DNA of 64,000 nucleotides from Chloroflexota bacterium (lineage in GTDB: Bacteria > Chloroflexota > Anaerolineae > UBA7937 > B3-Chlor). Shown here one piece after another: positions 9,439 through 17,772 of this stretch. Under the pieces are notes generated by a model. The model had not been told where the DNA came from and ran no database searches. It saw only the letters and a list, made by a program, of their open reading frames with translations. Numbering within the stretch: the stretch's first letter is position 1; every line of letters starts with the position of its first letter. The translations under genes were made by a program, and so were the position numbers. The DNA is taken from positions 124,001-188,000 of the forward strand of contig JAUVXJ010000006.1 of the NCBI GenBank assembly GCA_030603665.1, written 5' to 3'.

Positions 9439-10050
9439 GTGCATGAAAACTACAGCCTACCCATTCACGCGCTCGGCAAGTTCGCACTCACGGGGAGCAG
9501 GCCCTTGAACGTTGGTTGCGGATTTGGAGAACCCCTGAAGCTGGCACACTCTTACGGCTGGGAGGTTCACGGACCTGGCGTCTCACCCTGGTCAGCGCTG
9601 GTCGTTTCGCGATGATCCGGTGTAGCGGTCTTCTCTGGAGGATGGGTCCAACGGAGCCCTCCGCCAGAGACTGCCAATGTCGCCACAGGAGGGGACTTGA
9701 TCGACGACATCAGTGCGTGCTGAGTATTGGTGACTGAGCTGAGGCAAACGCTCCTTCCAAGAGCGATGCCGCTTGTGCATCTCCCGAATCAGCAGGGCTC
9801 GATTCACCGATTAGGCGGAGCACCAAGCAGAGTACCACGCATCCGTCTTCTGACAAGACCTCATAGCGCATGTCACTTCTTTCTGACCTCACGAAGTCCA
9901 CACCCGCGTCAATCCTGGGCCGAGAGGAGTGCCGGTGAGGAAGGTTAGGCACCAAGACTCTATCATCTGCGACGTGCACTTGCATAGGTGGAAGCGAGCC
10001 GTCACTGCCTCGGTTCAGATTCCAGCAAGAGTGCCTGAGAAGTTCCACAC
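9439..10050 (+). pseudogene. decayed SAM-dependent methyltransferase
   Basis: Within the 970-base gap after the 7481 gene, one frame (9439-9615, GTG start) reads LNVGCGFGEPLKLAHSYGW, a clear class I methyltransferase motif I and following helix, and then stops at 9613. About 170 bases on, in another frame (around 9770-9880), PNQQGSIHRLGGAP recalls the late VPN-x-GSLH region of the same family. A further frame near 9945-10050 resembles the C-terminal strand. The order and spacing fit a single methyltransferase gene of about 200 residues broken by frameshifts and stops. The motif I piece is seen directly; the later pieces are weaker. 9197-9438 holds nothing recognisable. Confidence 0.55.
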
Positions 10051-10166
10051 GACAGTTGTCTGCGCGGGACGCTTGCCGTGAAGGCTTCGTTTGCCCGTGC
10101 CTCAACATCTTCCATCGCACACCGCCAACAGAGGCGCCCCGAGATCCCTCAGGGGTCGGCTGGAGC

Positions 10167-11183
10167 ATGTCTGTGATGAGACGCTGGCCCCACTGGCGCA
10201 TCTGGGCAGGTATTGCCGTCAGCGGCGTTCTCTTGTGGTTAGCTCTACGGGGAGTCGATTGGTCGCACCTTGGCAAGGTGTTCATGACGGTGTCCTGGCC
10301 ATCTTGTGGCATCGCTGCTCTGTTCTTGCTGGCCAATCTGATCGTCCGTGCCGTCCGTTGGCGCGTGCTGTTGACCCCAGTCTGCAGGCTTCCGCTTTTC
10401 GACGTGTTCGCCTATTCCGAAATCGGGTATATGGCCAATAACTTGCTCCCCCTGAGGGCGGGCGAGTTTATCCGGGCTATCCTGATAGGCCACAGGCATA
10501 GCGTCAGCAAGAGTGCTGTCTTGGCAACTATTGCAGTGGAACGCGTCTTGGACATCCTAAGCCTGCTGGCTTTCGTCCTCTTGGTTGCTCTCTTCATGCC
10601 GATGCCACAGGTGGTCAGACGGAGCATTCTTGTGGCAGAGATCGTGGCCATCCTGGCAGTTGCGACCTTGTGGGTGGTGTCGCGGCTGGAAAAGCGAACG
10701 GAGCGACTACTGGACCGGATATCGGTCTTCATCCCTCGTCTACTGCGGGCAAGAGTGGTCAATATCGTGGTCGCCTTCGCGCGAGGGCTACAGTCGCTGC
10801 GGTCGGGGCAGCGGATGCTATCCTTGATAGCCATCTCTCTCCTGGCCTGGGTGCTGGTGCTGTTCGAGATCCTGTTCATCCTCGATGCGTTTGACCTGGC
10901 GCTCCCTTGGTATGCAGGTACCTTTACCATCGTCGTCTTGAACCTCGGCATTGCGATCCCTTCTTCCCCAGGTTTCGTGGGTGTGGCTCACTATCTGATT
11001 GTGCTGGCACTCTCGTTCTTTGCCGTTAGCCAGACTGAAGCCCTTGGTGTGGCCCTCGTGACGCATGGCTTGGGCTTTGTCCTCAACGTCGTGTTAGGCC
11101 TCGCCTTTCTCTGGCGCGAGAATATCGCCTTTCGGCAACTGGACAACTGGGCGAGGTTGGATAAGCTCCCTGAGGATGCTTGA
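10167..11183 (+). CDS. flippase-like / LPG-synthase TM-region integral membrane protein (UPF0104)
   Basis: The 338-residue protein has about eight hydrophobic spans and the family hallmarks NNLLPLRAGEFIRA (near residues 90-103) and IPSSPGFVGVAHY (near 270). This is the lysylphosphatidylglycerol synthase transmembrane region (AglD/UPF0104), found without the cytoplasmic aminoacyltransferase half. In other species such stand-alone proteins occur in glycan and glycolipid loci and are thought to handle polyprenyl-linked or lipid substrates. An in-frame TTG at 10056 would add a non-hydrophobic leader. ATG 10167, with GGAG just upstream, is preferred because it places the first membrane span immediately after the N-terminus. 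Confidence 0.82.
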   Translation: MSVMRRWPHWRIWAGIAVSGVLLWLALRGVDWSHLGKVFMTVSWPSCGIAALFLLANLIVRAVRWRVLLTPVCRLPLFDVFAYSEIGYMANNLLPLRAGEFIRAILIGHRHSVSKSAVLATIAVERVLDILSLLAFVLLVALFMPMPQVVRRSILVAEIVAILAVATLWVVSRLEKRTERLLDRISVFIPRLLRARVVNIVVAFARGLQSLRSGQRMLSLIAISLLAWVLVLFEILFILDAFDLALPWYAGTFTIVVLNLGIAIPSSPGFVGVAHYLIVLALSFFAVSQTEALGVALVTHGLGFVLNVVLGLAFLWRENIAFRQLDNWARLDKLPEDA

Positions 11184-11218
11184 ATGCATTCTCCATTCTC
11201 TTGTCCGCTGAGGTGTTC

Positions 11219-13597
11219 ATGAGGGCTATGTGGTCGGGGATCCGAGGGTGGAGCACAAAGCAGAAACTCCTAGGCATGCTCGCTTCTTCGAAGAGCGACT
11301 ACGTCCTTTTGGCGTTGTTGATCAGCCTCCTTGTAGTGAACAATGCGACATGGTTGAGAATAGACGATACCCCACCAGCATGGGATGCAGCAGGGTACTT
11401 GATCAATAGCCTCGACGCCCTGCAGGCGGTTGAGAGCCCCAGCCTGCGCACCCTAGCCTCGCTGTACTTCCAGAGGCTCGGCCCCCGTCCTACCTTTGTT
11501 TTTGTGGCTGTTGCCACCCCCTTCTATCTGCTCTTCGGCCCCACCGCAGACGTGGCCACTCTGGGCACAAACAGCATCTTCTACGCGCTCATCGTGTGCG
11601 GCACCTACGGCCTAGCCAAGGTTCTGTTTGACAGAAGGGTTGGACTACTGGCAGCATTTGTGGTGTCTGTCAATCCTGAGATAAACGAGCTGTCTACCCT
11701 GTACTGGCCCCACTTCAGCGTGGTCGCTATAGCCGCCGTTGGGACCTACTTGCTGCTGCGCAGTCGCAGATTTGAGAGCAAGAAGCACACCCTGGCATTC
11801 GGGGCGTTGCTTGGCGTTGGCTTGCTGATGCGACCGGCCTATCCGGCGTTGTTCTTGTTTGGCCCAACTCTGTTCGTCACGGTTGAGGCACTGTTCTCCA
11901 ATCTGGCCGTACACGATGCTCGGGCCGTTCACAATCCGTGGCGACAACTCCTCATCAACCTCCGTTCTCGAATCGCCCTGGGTCTTCTGCCCGCGCTGCT
12001 GATTGCGCTTTGTATCGCAGGCCCATTCTATTTGACACACTCCGCGGACATACTCGGCAAAGTCTCTGTCAAACAAGATGTCGCACAAAGATCGTGGCTG
12101 GCGGATCGTCAATCACCGTTCTGGTATTTGTTCAACATGCCCCATAACATCTCTTGGTTGTTCTTTGGGCTTTTCGTCATTGGTGCGGCGCTGGCCCTCC
12201 TCATGTTGGCGCGCGGCAGGCACAGACACAGCATTGGATTCCTGCTATTCTGGCTTGCGAGTTCATTCATCCTCGTATCCCTGCCCCTATCCAAAGACTT
12301 CTTCTACTTTGCTCCGCTCTACTGCCCCATTGCCATAGTCTCCGTCTTCTGGATCTTCCATGTCCACAACAGAACAGTCCAGAGTCTCCTGACTGGATTG
12401 ATCATTGTGATAGGCATCTTCACGCTCGCGGTTGCCTCTTGGAGCATGGCACCCTCGCGCCAGCCAGCCGGCCAGTCTCCGATCGAGCCGCTCGGGATAC
12501 CCACTCACCCACCCCACCCGGAGGACTGGAGAATAGAAGAGATTAATGCTCTCCTGCAGGGACAAGAATCGCTCTCCACCCCACGGACAGTCGGGGTTGT
12601 TTCTGATGACTACTCGTTTTCATTCGCTTCCTTCTCCTACTACACTAAGCTGCAAGCATTGGACCTGGAGCTAGAGTATGCCACCGGTTTCCGTCCCTGG
12701 CCTACCCTCCTGGACATGGACTATGTCATCGTGAAGACGGGTCGGTGGCCTAGCGGAGCCAGAACCGCCATGCAGAACGCCCGCCTGCTATTCCAGGTGC
12801 TCGACAACGAAGAAAGTGCCTTCTACGCGAGCCACGTGCTGATCGCAGACCTACCGCTTCCCGGTAGATCCCACGCCCGAATCTACCAGAGGGTGCGTCC
12901 TGCTTCTCTGAAGGAGACGCTCACCATTACATCGGAGTTGATCAAGACGGATCCAGATAGCGCCGGTAAGTATCTCAGCCAACTCGAAGAGGCCGTCGCC
13001 GAGTATCAGCGCGCCGCGAAGGATGAGCGTCTGAGCGCGGCCGAATACACCACTCTGGGCGACACATACCTGCATTCGGGCTGGTTCGAGGAGGCGATGA
13101 TCGCCTACCAGCAAGCGTTGAACATCGATCCCTCTTGCGCTCAGGCCCAGCTGAAGCTGCAGGAACTCTCCGCAATCCAGAGTATTGCAGGGCGAAGTCT
13201 GGGCGAAGTCGTCGCCTTTCTTGGATACAGCATTGATGGGAGGAGCGTGCGAGCGGGAGAGTCTGTCCTCCTGACGCTCTGGTGGCAAGCTCTGGGCGAG
13301 ATGGACAGGGACTATACCGTCTTTGTCCACGTCGTAGGTGAGGACGACCGCATCTGGGCGCAGGAGGACAGATTGCTGCAGCATGGCGACTATCCGACTT
13401 CAGGCTGGCTGGTGGGAGAGACGGTCAGGGCCGAGCACGAGCTGGAATTGCCCCCGGACACGCCCACTGGTGAGTACACCGTAAATATCGGTATATATTT
13501 CTGGGAGACCGGAGAGCGGCTACCAGTCCGGGATGAGAACGGGCAGAGTTTGGATGACGACATGATCCATCTGACCACTCTCTCCGTGAATAGGTGA
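11219..13597 (+). CDS. GT39-like membrane glycosyltransferase with TPR and C-terminal beta domain
   Basis: The 792-residue protein has the same layout as the 3795 gene. It has a multi-spanning N-terminal half with an acidic first-loop motif (PAWDAAGYL), about ten spans to residue ~420, a soluble stretch, a TPR unit (TLGDTYLHSGWFEEAMIAY), and the shared ~125-residue terminal domain (MDRDYTVFVH, IWAQEDRLL, WETGERLPV). The first loop carries a single aspartate instead of the usual DE pair, so the glycosyltransferase assignment is somewhat weaker than for 3795. ATG 11219 is chosen over TTG 11180 because TGAGGT lies five bases before it. It follows the 10167 gene by 35 bases and is probably co-transcribed with it. 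Confidence 0.8.
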   Translation: MRAMWSGIRGWSTKQKLLGMLASSKSDYVLLALLISLLVVNNATWLRIDDTPPAWDAAGYLINSLDALQAVESPSLRTLASLYFQRLGPRPTFVFVAVATPFYLLFGPTADVATLGTNSIFYALIVCGTYGLAKVLFDRRVGLLAAFVVSVNPEINELSTLYWPHFSVVAIAAVGTYLLLRSRRFESKKHTLAFGALLGVGLLMRPAYPALFLFGPTLFVTVEALFSNLAVHDARAVHNPWRQLLINLRSRIALGLLPALLIALCIAGPFYLTHSADILGKVSVKQDVAQRSWLADRQSPFWYLFNMPHNISWLFFGLFVIGAALALLMLARGRHRHSIGFLLFWLASSFILVSLPLSKDFFYFAPLYCPIAIVSVFWIFHVHNRTVQSLLTGLIIVIGIFTLAVASWSMAPSRQPAGQSPIEPLGIPTHPPHPEDWRIEEINALLQGQESLSTPRTVGVVSDDYSFSFASFSYYTKLQALDLELEYATGFRPWPTLLDMDYVIVKTGRWPSGARTAMQNARLLFQVLDNEESAFYASHVLIADLPLPGRSHARIYQRVRPASLKETLTITSELIKTDPDSAGKYLSQLEEAVAEYQRAAKDERLSAAEYTTLGDTYLHSGWFEEAMIAYQQALNIDPSCAQAQLKLQELSAIQSIAGRSLGEVVAFLGYSIDGRSVRAGESVLLTLWWQALGEMDRDYTVFVHVVGEDDRIWAQEDRLLQHGDYPTSGWLVGETVRAEHELELPPDTPTGEYTVNIGIYFWETGERLPVRDENGQSLDDDMIHLTTLSVNR

Positions 13598-14006
13598 CGC
13601 AGCTCCCAAAGTGAACGTATCCCCTCTTCACTCCTCAGCCAACGAGAGGCTTCCCGATAACCCTTGTTTGCGGCGCCGGGGCTCCGCCGAAATCGTCGGA
13701 CCAAGTCTGTGAACTAGTCAGCCCGTGACCGGTCGACTCGTAGGGAGAGATGTAGTATCATTGAAGAGAGTGTTCACAGCGGTCTTGAGCAGACACGGGG
13801 GTCACGCCAGGCCGCTTCAGGCATCATCAGACTGCTAGGCACCACAATCCTGGGAATCAAGAACTCCGAACACACCGAGAGCCGAGCTGCGCGTTCGCCC
13901 GTACGCCAGGGTTGACGAAGTGTGGGACTTGCGGGCTTGCAGCGAGTGGCGAAGAAGTTGGGACCATCGTCACCATCAACACGGCGGATATGCGCCGAGG
14001 TAGAGT
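13598..14006. other. 409-base spacer, no gene recognised
   Basis: No frame on either strand shows a recognisable domain. A ribosome binding site (GAGG) for the next gene lies at the right end. No strong promoter match was seen. Confidence 0.4.
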
Positions 14007-15623
14007 ATGAAGAAGGGGATACTCGCCAGCAATACATCGGGCAGGGAAGATCGCGCGCGGCAGAGCATCACGCGGCGCCGCTTCCTACAAACACTGGGCA
14101 CAGGAGCTGGATTGCTCTTGACCGCTCGTTGCGCGCCGACGGCCACGCCCACATCTGCGGGGAGCACATCTACGAAAGAGACTTCGTACAACGTCTACTT
14201 TGGGGATCTTCACGTTCATACGTCCCGCATACACCAGGCAGACACTTTCGCGGAGGAGTTCTCCCGCGAGCAAATCGAGGCCGCCAATAGCTACGCTCGA
14301 GACGTAATGTATCATGACTTCGTTTCCGTGACTAATCACGGTTACCTGCTAGAAGACTGGATGTGGGAAGTCACCAAGGAAGTGGCCGATGAGTTCACTC
14401 AAGATGGTGTTTTCACCAGTTTTCCTGCATTTGAATGGACCGCTAGCCACCCCTGCGGCCGGCATTGCGATCCCCCGCGCCAAGATTATCCGGCCTGGGG
14501 ACATCGATGTGTCCATTTCCGCGACACCAACGCTTCTCCGCTCCGTCGATGTAATGATCCGAACTATGACACCCCAATGAAGCTCTTCGGCGCCCTGCCC
14601 GGACCGGATTTCGCTACCACCATTCCTCACCACACCAGTCACCCAGTTCATCCCTTTGACTGGTCCACCATCAATCCAGCCTACGACCGTTTGGTGGAAA
14701 TCGTTCAATTCAGGGACAGTTATGAGACAGACATTATCCAAAATGGCTGGGCAAGTGAACAGATTTTGGGCGTGGTGGGAGGATCAGATAACCATAACGG
14801 CCGGCCTGGAAAGCCACGTGGCATCACCGCCATACTCGCTCCTGCGTTAACTCGTGATGCTCTGTTTGATGCCCTGAGAGATCGACGCACGTACGCCACA
14901 TCTCACGGCGATATCATTCTTCATTTCTTTGGTGACGGAGCGATACAGGGAAGCATTCTCACCAGCAGAAGTTCTGTCACCCTTGGCGGAGAGATCGACA
15001 GCAAGAGTGAAACCATTTCCTTAGTAGAGCTTCTGATCGACGGACAGGTGATCACGAGCTGGCAACCCAATCAAGCGACTTTTCGGTTCGAGGAACGGCA
15101 GTGGCTCGGCGAGGAGCAACACTACTTCTACGTGAGGGTTACTCTCAAGAACGGTCATCAGGCGTGGTCCAGTCCAATCTGGGTGAACAACCACTTCATC
15201 CCTACCGCACCATCATGGCCAAACCTGGGCCAGGTCCTGGCCTTCCTCGCGCACGACGTGCGCCCAAGAAGGCTGCCGGCCGGAGAGACGCTGCACGTGA
15301 CGCTTTTCTGGCAAGCGTTGGGCGACATGGACAGAGACTACTCCGCTTTCATTCACGTGGTGGGCGACGACGACCGCATCTGGGCCCAACAGGACGCAAT
15401 GCTGCAACATGGCGACTATCCCACTTCGAGCTGGAACATCGGGCAGACGGTGAAGGGTGAGTACGAATTGCAGTTGGCTCAGGGCACGCCCCCTGGTGAG
15501 TACACAGTGAAGGCCGGAGTATACTACTGGGAGACCGGAGAACGTCTGCCAGTATGGGATGAGAGTGGACAGAGGCTCCCTGGAGATACCATGGTCCTCG
15601 ACCACATCAGGATCACTGACTGA
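14007..15623 (+). CDS. Tat-exported DUF3604/PHP-type metallohydrolase with shared C-terminal beta domain
   Basis: The 538-residue protein starts with a twin-arginine signal (TRRRFLQTLGTGAGLLL) that ends in a cysteine (TARC), possibly a lipoprotein site although arginine at -1 is unusual. Residues about 55-390 are a PHP-superfamily DUF3604 domain with metal-ligand motifs YFGDLHVHTS, SVTNHG, IPHHTSH and GGSDNHNGRPG. The last ~125 residues are the domain also found on the GT39 proteins (MDRDYSAFIH, IWAQQD, WETGERLPV). It should fold in the cytoplasm, be exported by Tat, and act outside the membrane on a phosphorylated or otherwise metal-dependent substrate. The shared tail suggests it meets the same surface glycan as the GT39 enzymes, which is inference. 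GAGG precedes the ATG. Confidence 0.82.
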   Translation: MKKGILASNTSGREDRARQSITRRRFLQTLGTGAGLLLTARCAPTATPTSAGSTSTKETSYNVYFGDLHVHTSRIHQADTFAEEFSREQIEAANSYARDVMYHDFVSVTNHGYLLEDWMWEVTKEVADEFTQDGVFTSFPAFEWTASHPCGRHCDPPRQDYPAWGHRCVHFRDTNASPLRRCNDPNYDTPMKLFGALPGPDFATTIPHHTSHPVHPFDWSTINPAYDRLVEIVQFRDSYETDIIQNGWASEQILGVVGGSDNHNGRPGKPRGITAILAPALTRDALFDALRDRRTYATSHGDIILHFFGDGAIQGSILTSRSSVTLGGEIDSKSETISLVELLIDGQVITSWQPNQATFRFEERQWLGEEQHYFYVRVTLKNGHQAWSSPIWVNNHFIPTAPSWPNLGQVLAFLAHDVRPRRLPAGETLHVTLFWQALGDMDRDYSAFIHVVGDDDRIWAQQDAMLQHGDYPTSSWNIGQTVKGEYELQLAQGTPPGEYTVKAGVYYWETGERLPVWDESGQRLPGDTMVLDHIRITD

Positions 15624-15659
15624 CCGCAGGGCCCCCTCCGTGGCTGCTCCAAGTAAGAG

Positions 15660-15839
15660 CTAACAGCTCCATGGCCCATGGATCTGCGCCCCTCGCTCAC
15701 CAACTCCCTCGTCGCTCTTGCATTTGATGTTCGCGATTTGAGGTCCAAGGTCAGCTGTGCTGGCCGTCAGATGCCGCGTCTTGATCAGTCGCAGATACCT
15801 CTTACGTTCGCTTAAGGTCATCCTCTCTTCGTTGGGCAT
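15660..15839 (-). pseudogene. 59-codon remnant with a transposase-like N-terminus
   Basis: A small frame begins at ATG 15839, with GAGGAG at good spacing, and reads MPNEERMTLSERKRYLR. That opening resembles, from memory, the N-terminus of DDE transposases/integrases common in Chloroflexota. After about 20 residues the resemblance ends and the frame closes at 15660. It may be an internally deleted insertion-sequence remnant joining both ends of the gene. No terminal inverted repeats were found around it. The rest of the 15624-15979 spacer holds the promoter of the next gene. Confidence 0.4.
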
Positions 15840-15879
15840 CGTCTCCTCGGTAACATCATGAGTGAGTGAATACGGTCAT

Positions 15880-15908
15880 TTGACACGTCTAGCGGATGCT
15901 GGTATACT
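15880..15908 (+). promoter_or_regulatory. sigma-70 promoter of the SBBP propeller gene
   Basis: A perfect TTGACA (15880-15885) and TATACT (15903-15908) are separated by exactly 17 bases. Transcription would start near 15915, about 65 bases before the ATG at 15980. That rules out the in-frame ATG at 15896 as the start. Confidence 0.75.
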
Positions 15909-15979
15909 GTGTGCAGTTGCGCGGCATCGGGACTGGCCTCGTGCGCGCACCTGGCAGCAAGACACGTAGGAGGGTGGTC

Positions 15980-17353
15980 ATGAAGATGAATATGTTGCGA
16001 GCAAGCCTTGGCCGGGCAGCAAAAGTGCTCCTCTTCTCCCTTGTGCTACTGGCCCTGGTGATGCCCGCCGCCCACGCTGCGGCGACGCGGATCTGGGTCA
16101 AGAGATACAACGGGCCGGTCAACGGTACTGACTCGGCTGCGGCGGTGGCCGTTGACAAGGGCGGCCTTGTCTACGTCGCAGGCAGGAGCTCTGGTACGGG
16201 TACGGGAGAGGACTATGTGGTCATCAAGTATGGATTGGGCGGCGGCGTGAAGTGGAAAAAGCGCTACGATGCGGCAGGTCTGTGGGATGGAGCTAGAGGT
16301 GTTGCTGTAGATGACAGCGGCAACGTCTATGTCACGGGCCGCAGTTTCGGCTCGGGAAGCCACGGCGACTTCGCGACCATCAAGTACAACTCGAGCGGCG
16401 TTCAGCAGTGGGCCAAGCGGTACAGCAGTGCGGGCTACAAAGATGACGGGGCGATGGACATCGCGCTCGACTCCGCTGGCAACGTGATCGTGACGGGGTT
16501 CAGCACAGGTCCGGGATCGGCTTTCGACTTCCTCACCATCAAGTACGGCCCGGGCGGGACGAGGAAGTGGGTCAAACGGTACGACGGCCCGGGAAACGGT
16601 GGTGATCTAGCACAGGCTGTGGTCGTTGATCCGTCGGACAACATATACATCACGGGTCCCAGCAAGGGCGATGGCACCAACTCGGACTACTGCACCATCA
16701 AGTACAGCCCGTCCGGCGCGCAGCTTTGGGTCAGGAGGTGGAATAGCGGGTACAACATGGCCGACGGGGCGACCGACATTGCCGTTGACCCCAGAGGCGA
16801 CGTCTACGTCACTGGCTACAGCTACCGTAGCCAATTCAATTCCGACTACGTAACCATCAAGTACCTTGGAGATGGAACTCGAAAGTGGGCGCAGCGGTAT
16901 GACGGCGCGGCCAAAGGGCCGGACGTTGCCTGGGGCATCGCCTACTTCTGGAACCGCGTCTACGTGACGGGGTCGAGTTTCGGGCGCAAGACCGACACCG
17001 ACTATGCCACTGTCTGCTACAAGGTATTCAGCGGGTCGGAAAAGTGGGTCAAGCGGTACAACGGACCTGCGTCTGGCGCCGACGTGGCCAACGCCCTCGC
17101 CGTTCGGAACAAGAGAGTGTATGTGACTGGCTACAGCAATGGTAGTGGCACCAGCGGGGACTATTACACCGTAGCCTACGGCATGTTTACTGGGACTCAC
17201 AAATGGTCAGACCGCTACGACGGACCTTCCAGCGGCTTCGACCAGGGGAATTCCATCGCTTTTGCTAAGGCAACCGGCAACGTCTACGTGACGGGCGGTA
17301 GCCGTGGGGTCGGGACCAAGTCTGACTTCGCGACCATCAAGTACGCGAAGTAG
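15980..17353 (+). CDS. secreted SBBP-repeat beta-propeller protein
   Basis: The 457-residue protein has a Sec signal peptide (KVLLFSLVLLALVMPAAHA, cleavage after AHA). The rest is eight tandem repeats of about 50 residues, each of the form W-(V/A)KRY-(D/N)GP...DIAVD..GNVYVTG-S.G.G...D..TIKY. This is the SBBP (beta-propeller repeat) family, so an eight-bladed propeller is expected with almost nothing outside it. No catalytic or anchoring domain is visible. It is probably exported and binds a partner or the surface glycan, but its role is unknown. ATG 15980 has AGGAGGGTG upstream and lies downstream of a consensus promoter; a stem-loop follows the gene. It looks monocistronic. Confidence 0.85.
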   Translation: MKMNMLRASLGRAAKVLLFSLVLLALVMPAAHAAATRIWVKRYNGPVNGTDSAAAVAVDKGGLVYVAGRSSGTGTGEDYVVIKYGLGGGVKWKKRYDAAGLWDGARGVAVDDSGNVYVTGRSFGSGSHGDFATIKYNSSGVQQWAKRYSSAGYKDDGAMDIALDSAGNVIVTGFSTGPGSAFDFLTIKYGPGGTRKWVKRYDGPGNGGDLAQAVVVDPSDNIYITGPSKGDGTNSDYCTIKYSPSGAQLWVRRWNSGYNMADGATDIAVDPRGDVYVTGYSYRSQFNSDYVTIKYLGDGTRKWAQRYDGAAKGPDVAWGIAYFWNRVYVTGSSFGRKTDTDYATVCYKVFSGSEKWVKRYNGPASGADVANALAVRNKRVYVTGYSNGSGTSGDYYTVAYGMFTGTHKWSDRYDGPSSGFDQGNSIAFAKATGNVYVTGGSRGVGTKSDFATIKYAK

Positions 17354-17772
17354 GATCGGTCCATAGCTCAGCCCGGCAAGCCTTCTCGGCGACGGTGGGA
17401 CCTGTCCTCGCAACAGGTAACGGAAGAAAGCTCCCTCGCTAAGGGGGAGCTTTCTCGTTGGTTGAACCAAACATGGTCCCCACGACGCTCCCGACAACTG
17501 GTACAGGTTCGGTACTTCGGCGCCCACCACGAGCGTTTCGAAGGCTGTCCGGGCAGCTCCGCACCAGAGCTCTCAACGTTCTGCTCCCTTCGCGCGCTTC
17601 CACTCTGCGCGCTTCCCGGCAGCAGACCACGGACTCGCAGCTCCCTTGGCCGAGATTGCCCACCTGCTGTATGATGTAAGCCGGCAACATCGTTCCAGAG
17701 GGCATCTAGCAGCGGGTGTCGGACTCTTCCGGCTCCAAGACCCGCCTCTAGTGCACGACGCAAGAGGGATTC
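17354..17772. other. 419-base spacer: terminator-like hairpin and weak promoter
   Basis: Besides the hairpin at 17426-17454, a weak promoter candidate is present: TTGGCC 17646-17651 and TATGAT 17670-17675, 18 bases apart, about 95 bases before the aminotransferase gene. No coding frame in the spacer is convincing. Confidence 0.35.
17426..17454 (+). terminator. stem-loop after the SBBP gene
   Basis: A perfect 10-bp inverted repeat (GAAAGCTCCC ... GGGAGCTTTC) with a 9-base loop lies 73 bases after the stop codon. The following bases are only partly T-rich (TCGTTGG), so termination strength is uncertain. Confidence 0.5.

Noticed and set aside
15980-17353. The repeated DNA in the SBBP gene as a non-coding tandem repeat
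   Set aside because: The ~150-base periodicity is explained by eight protein blades; the repeats are conserved in protein, not in exact DNA.
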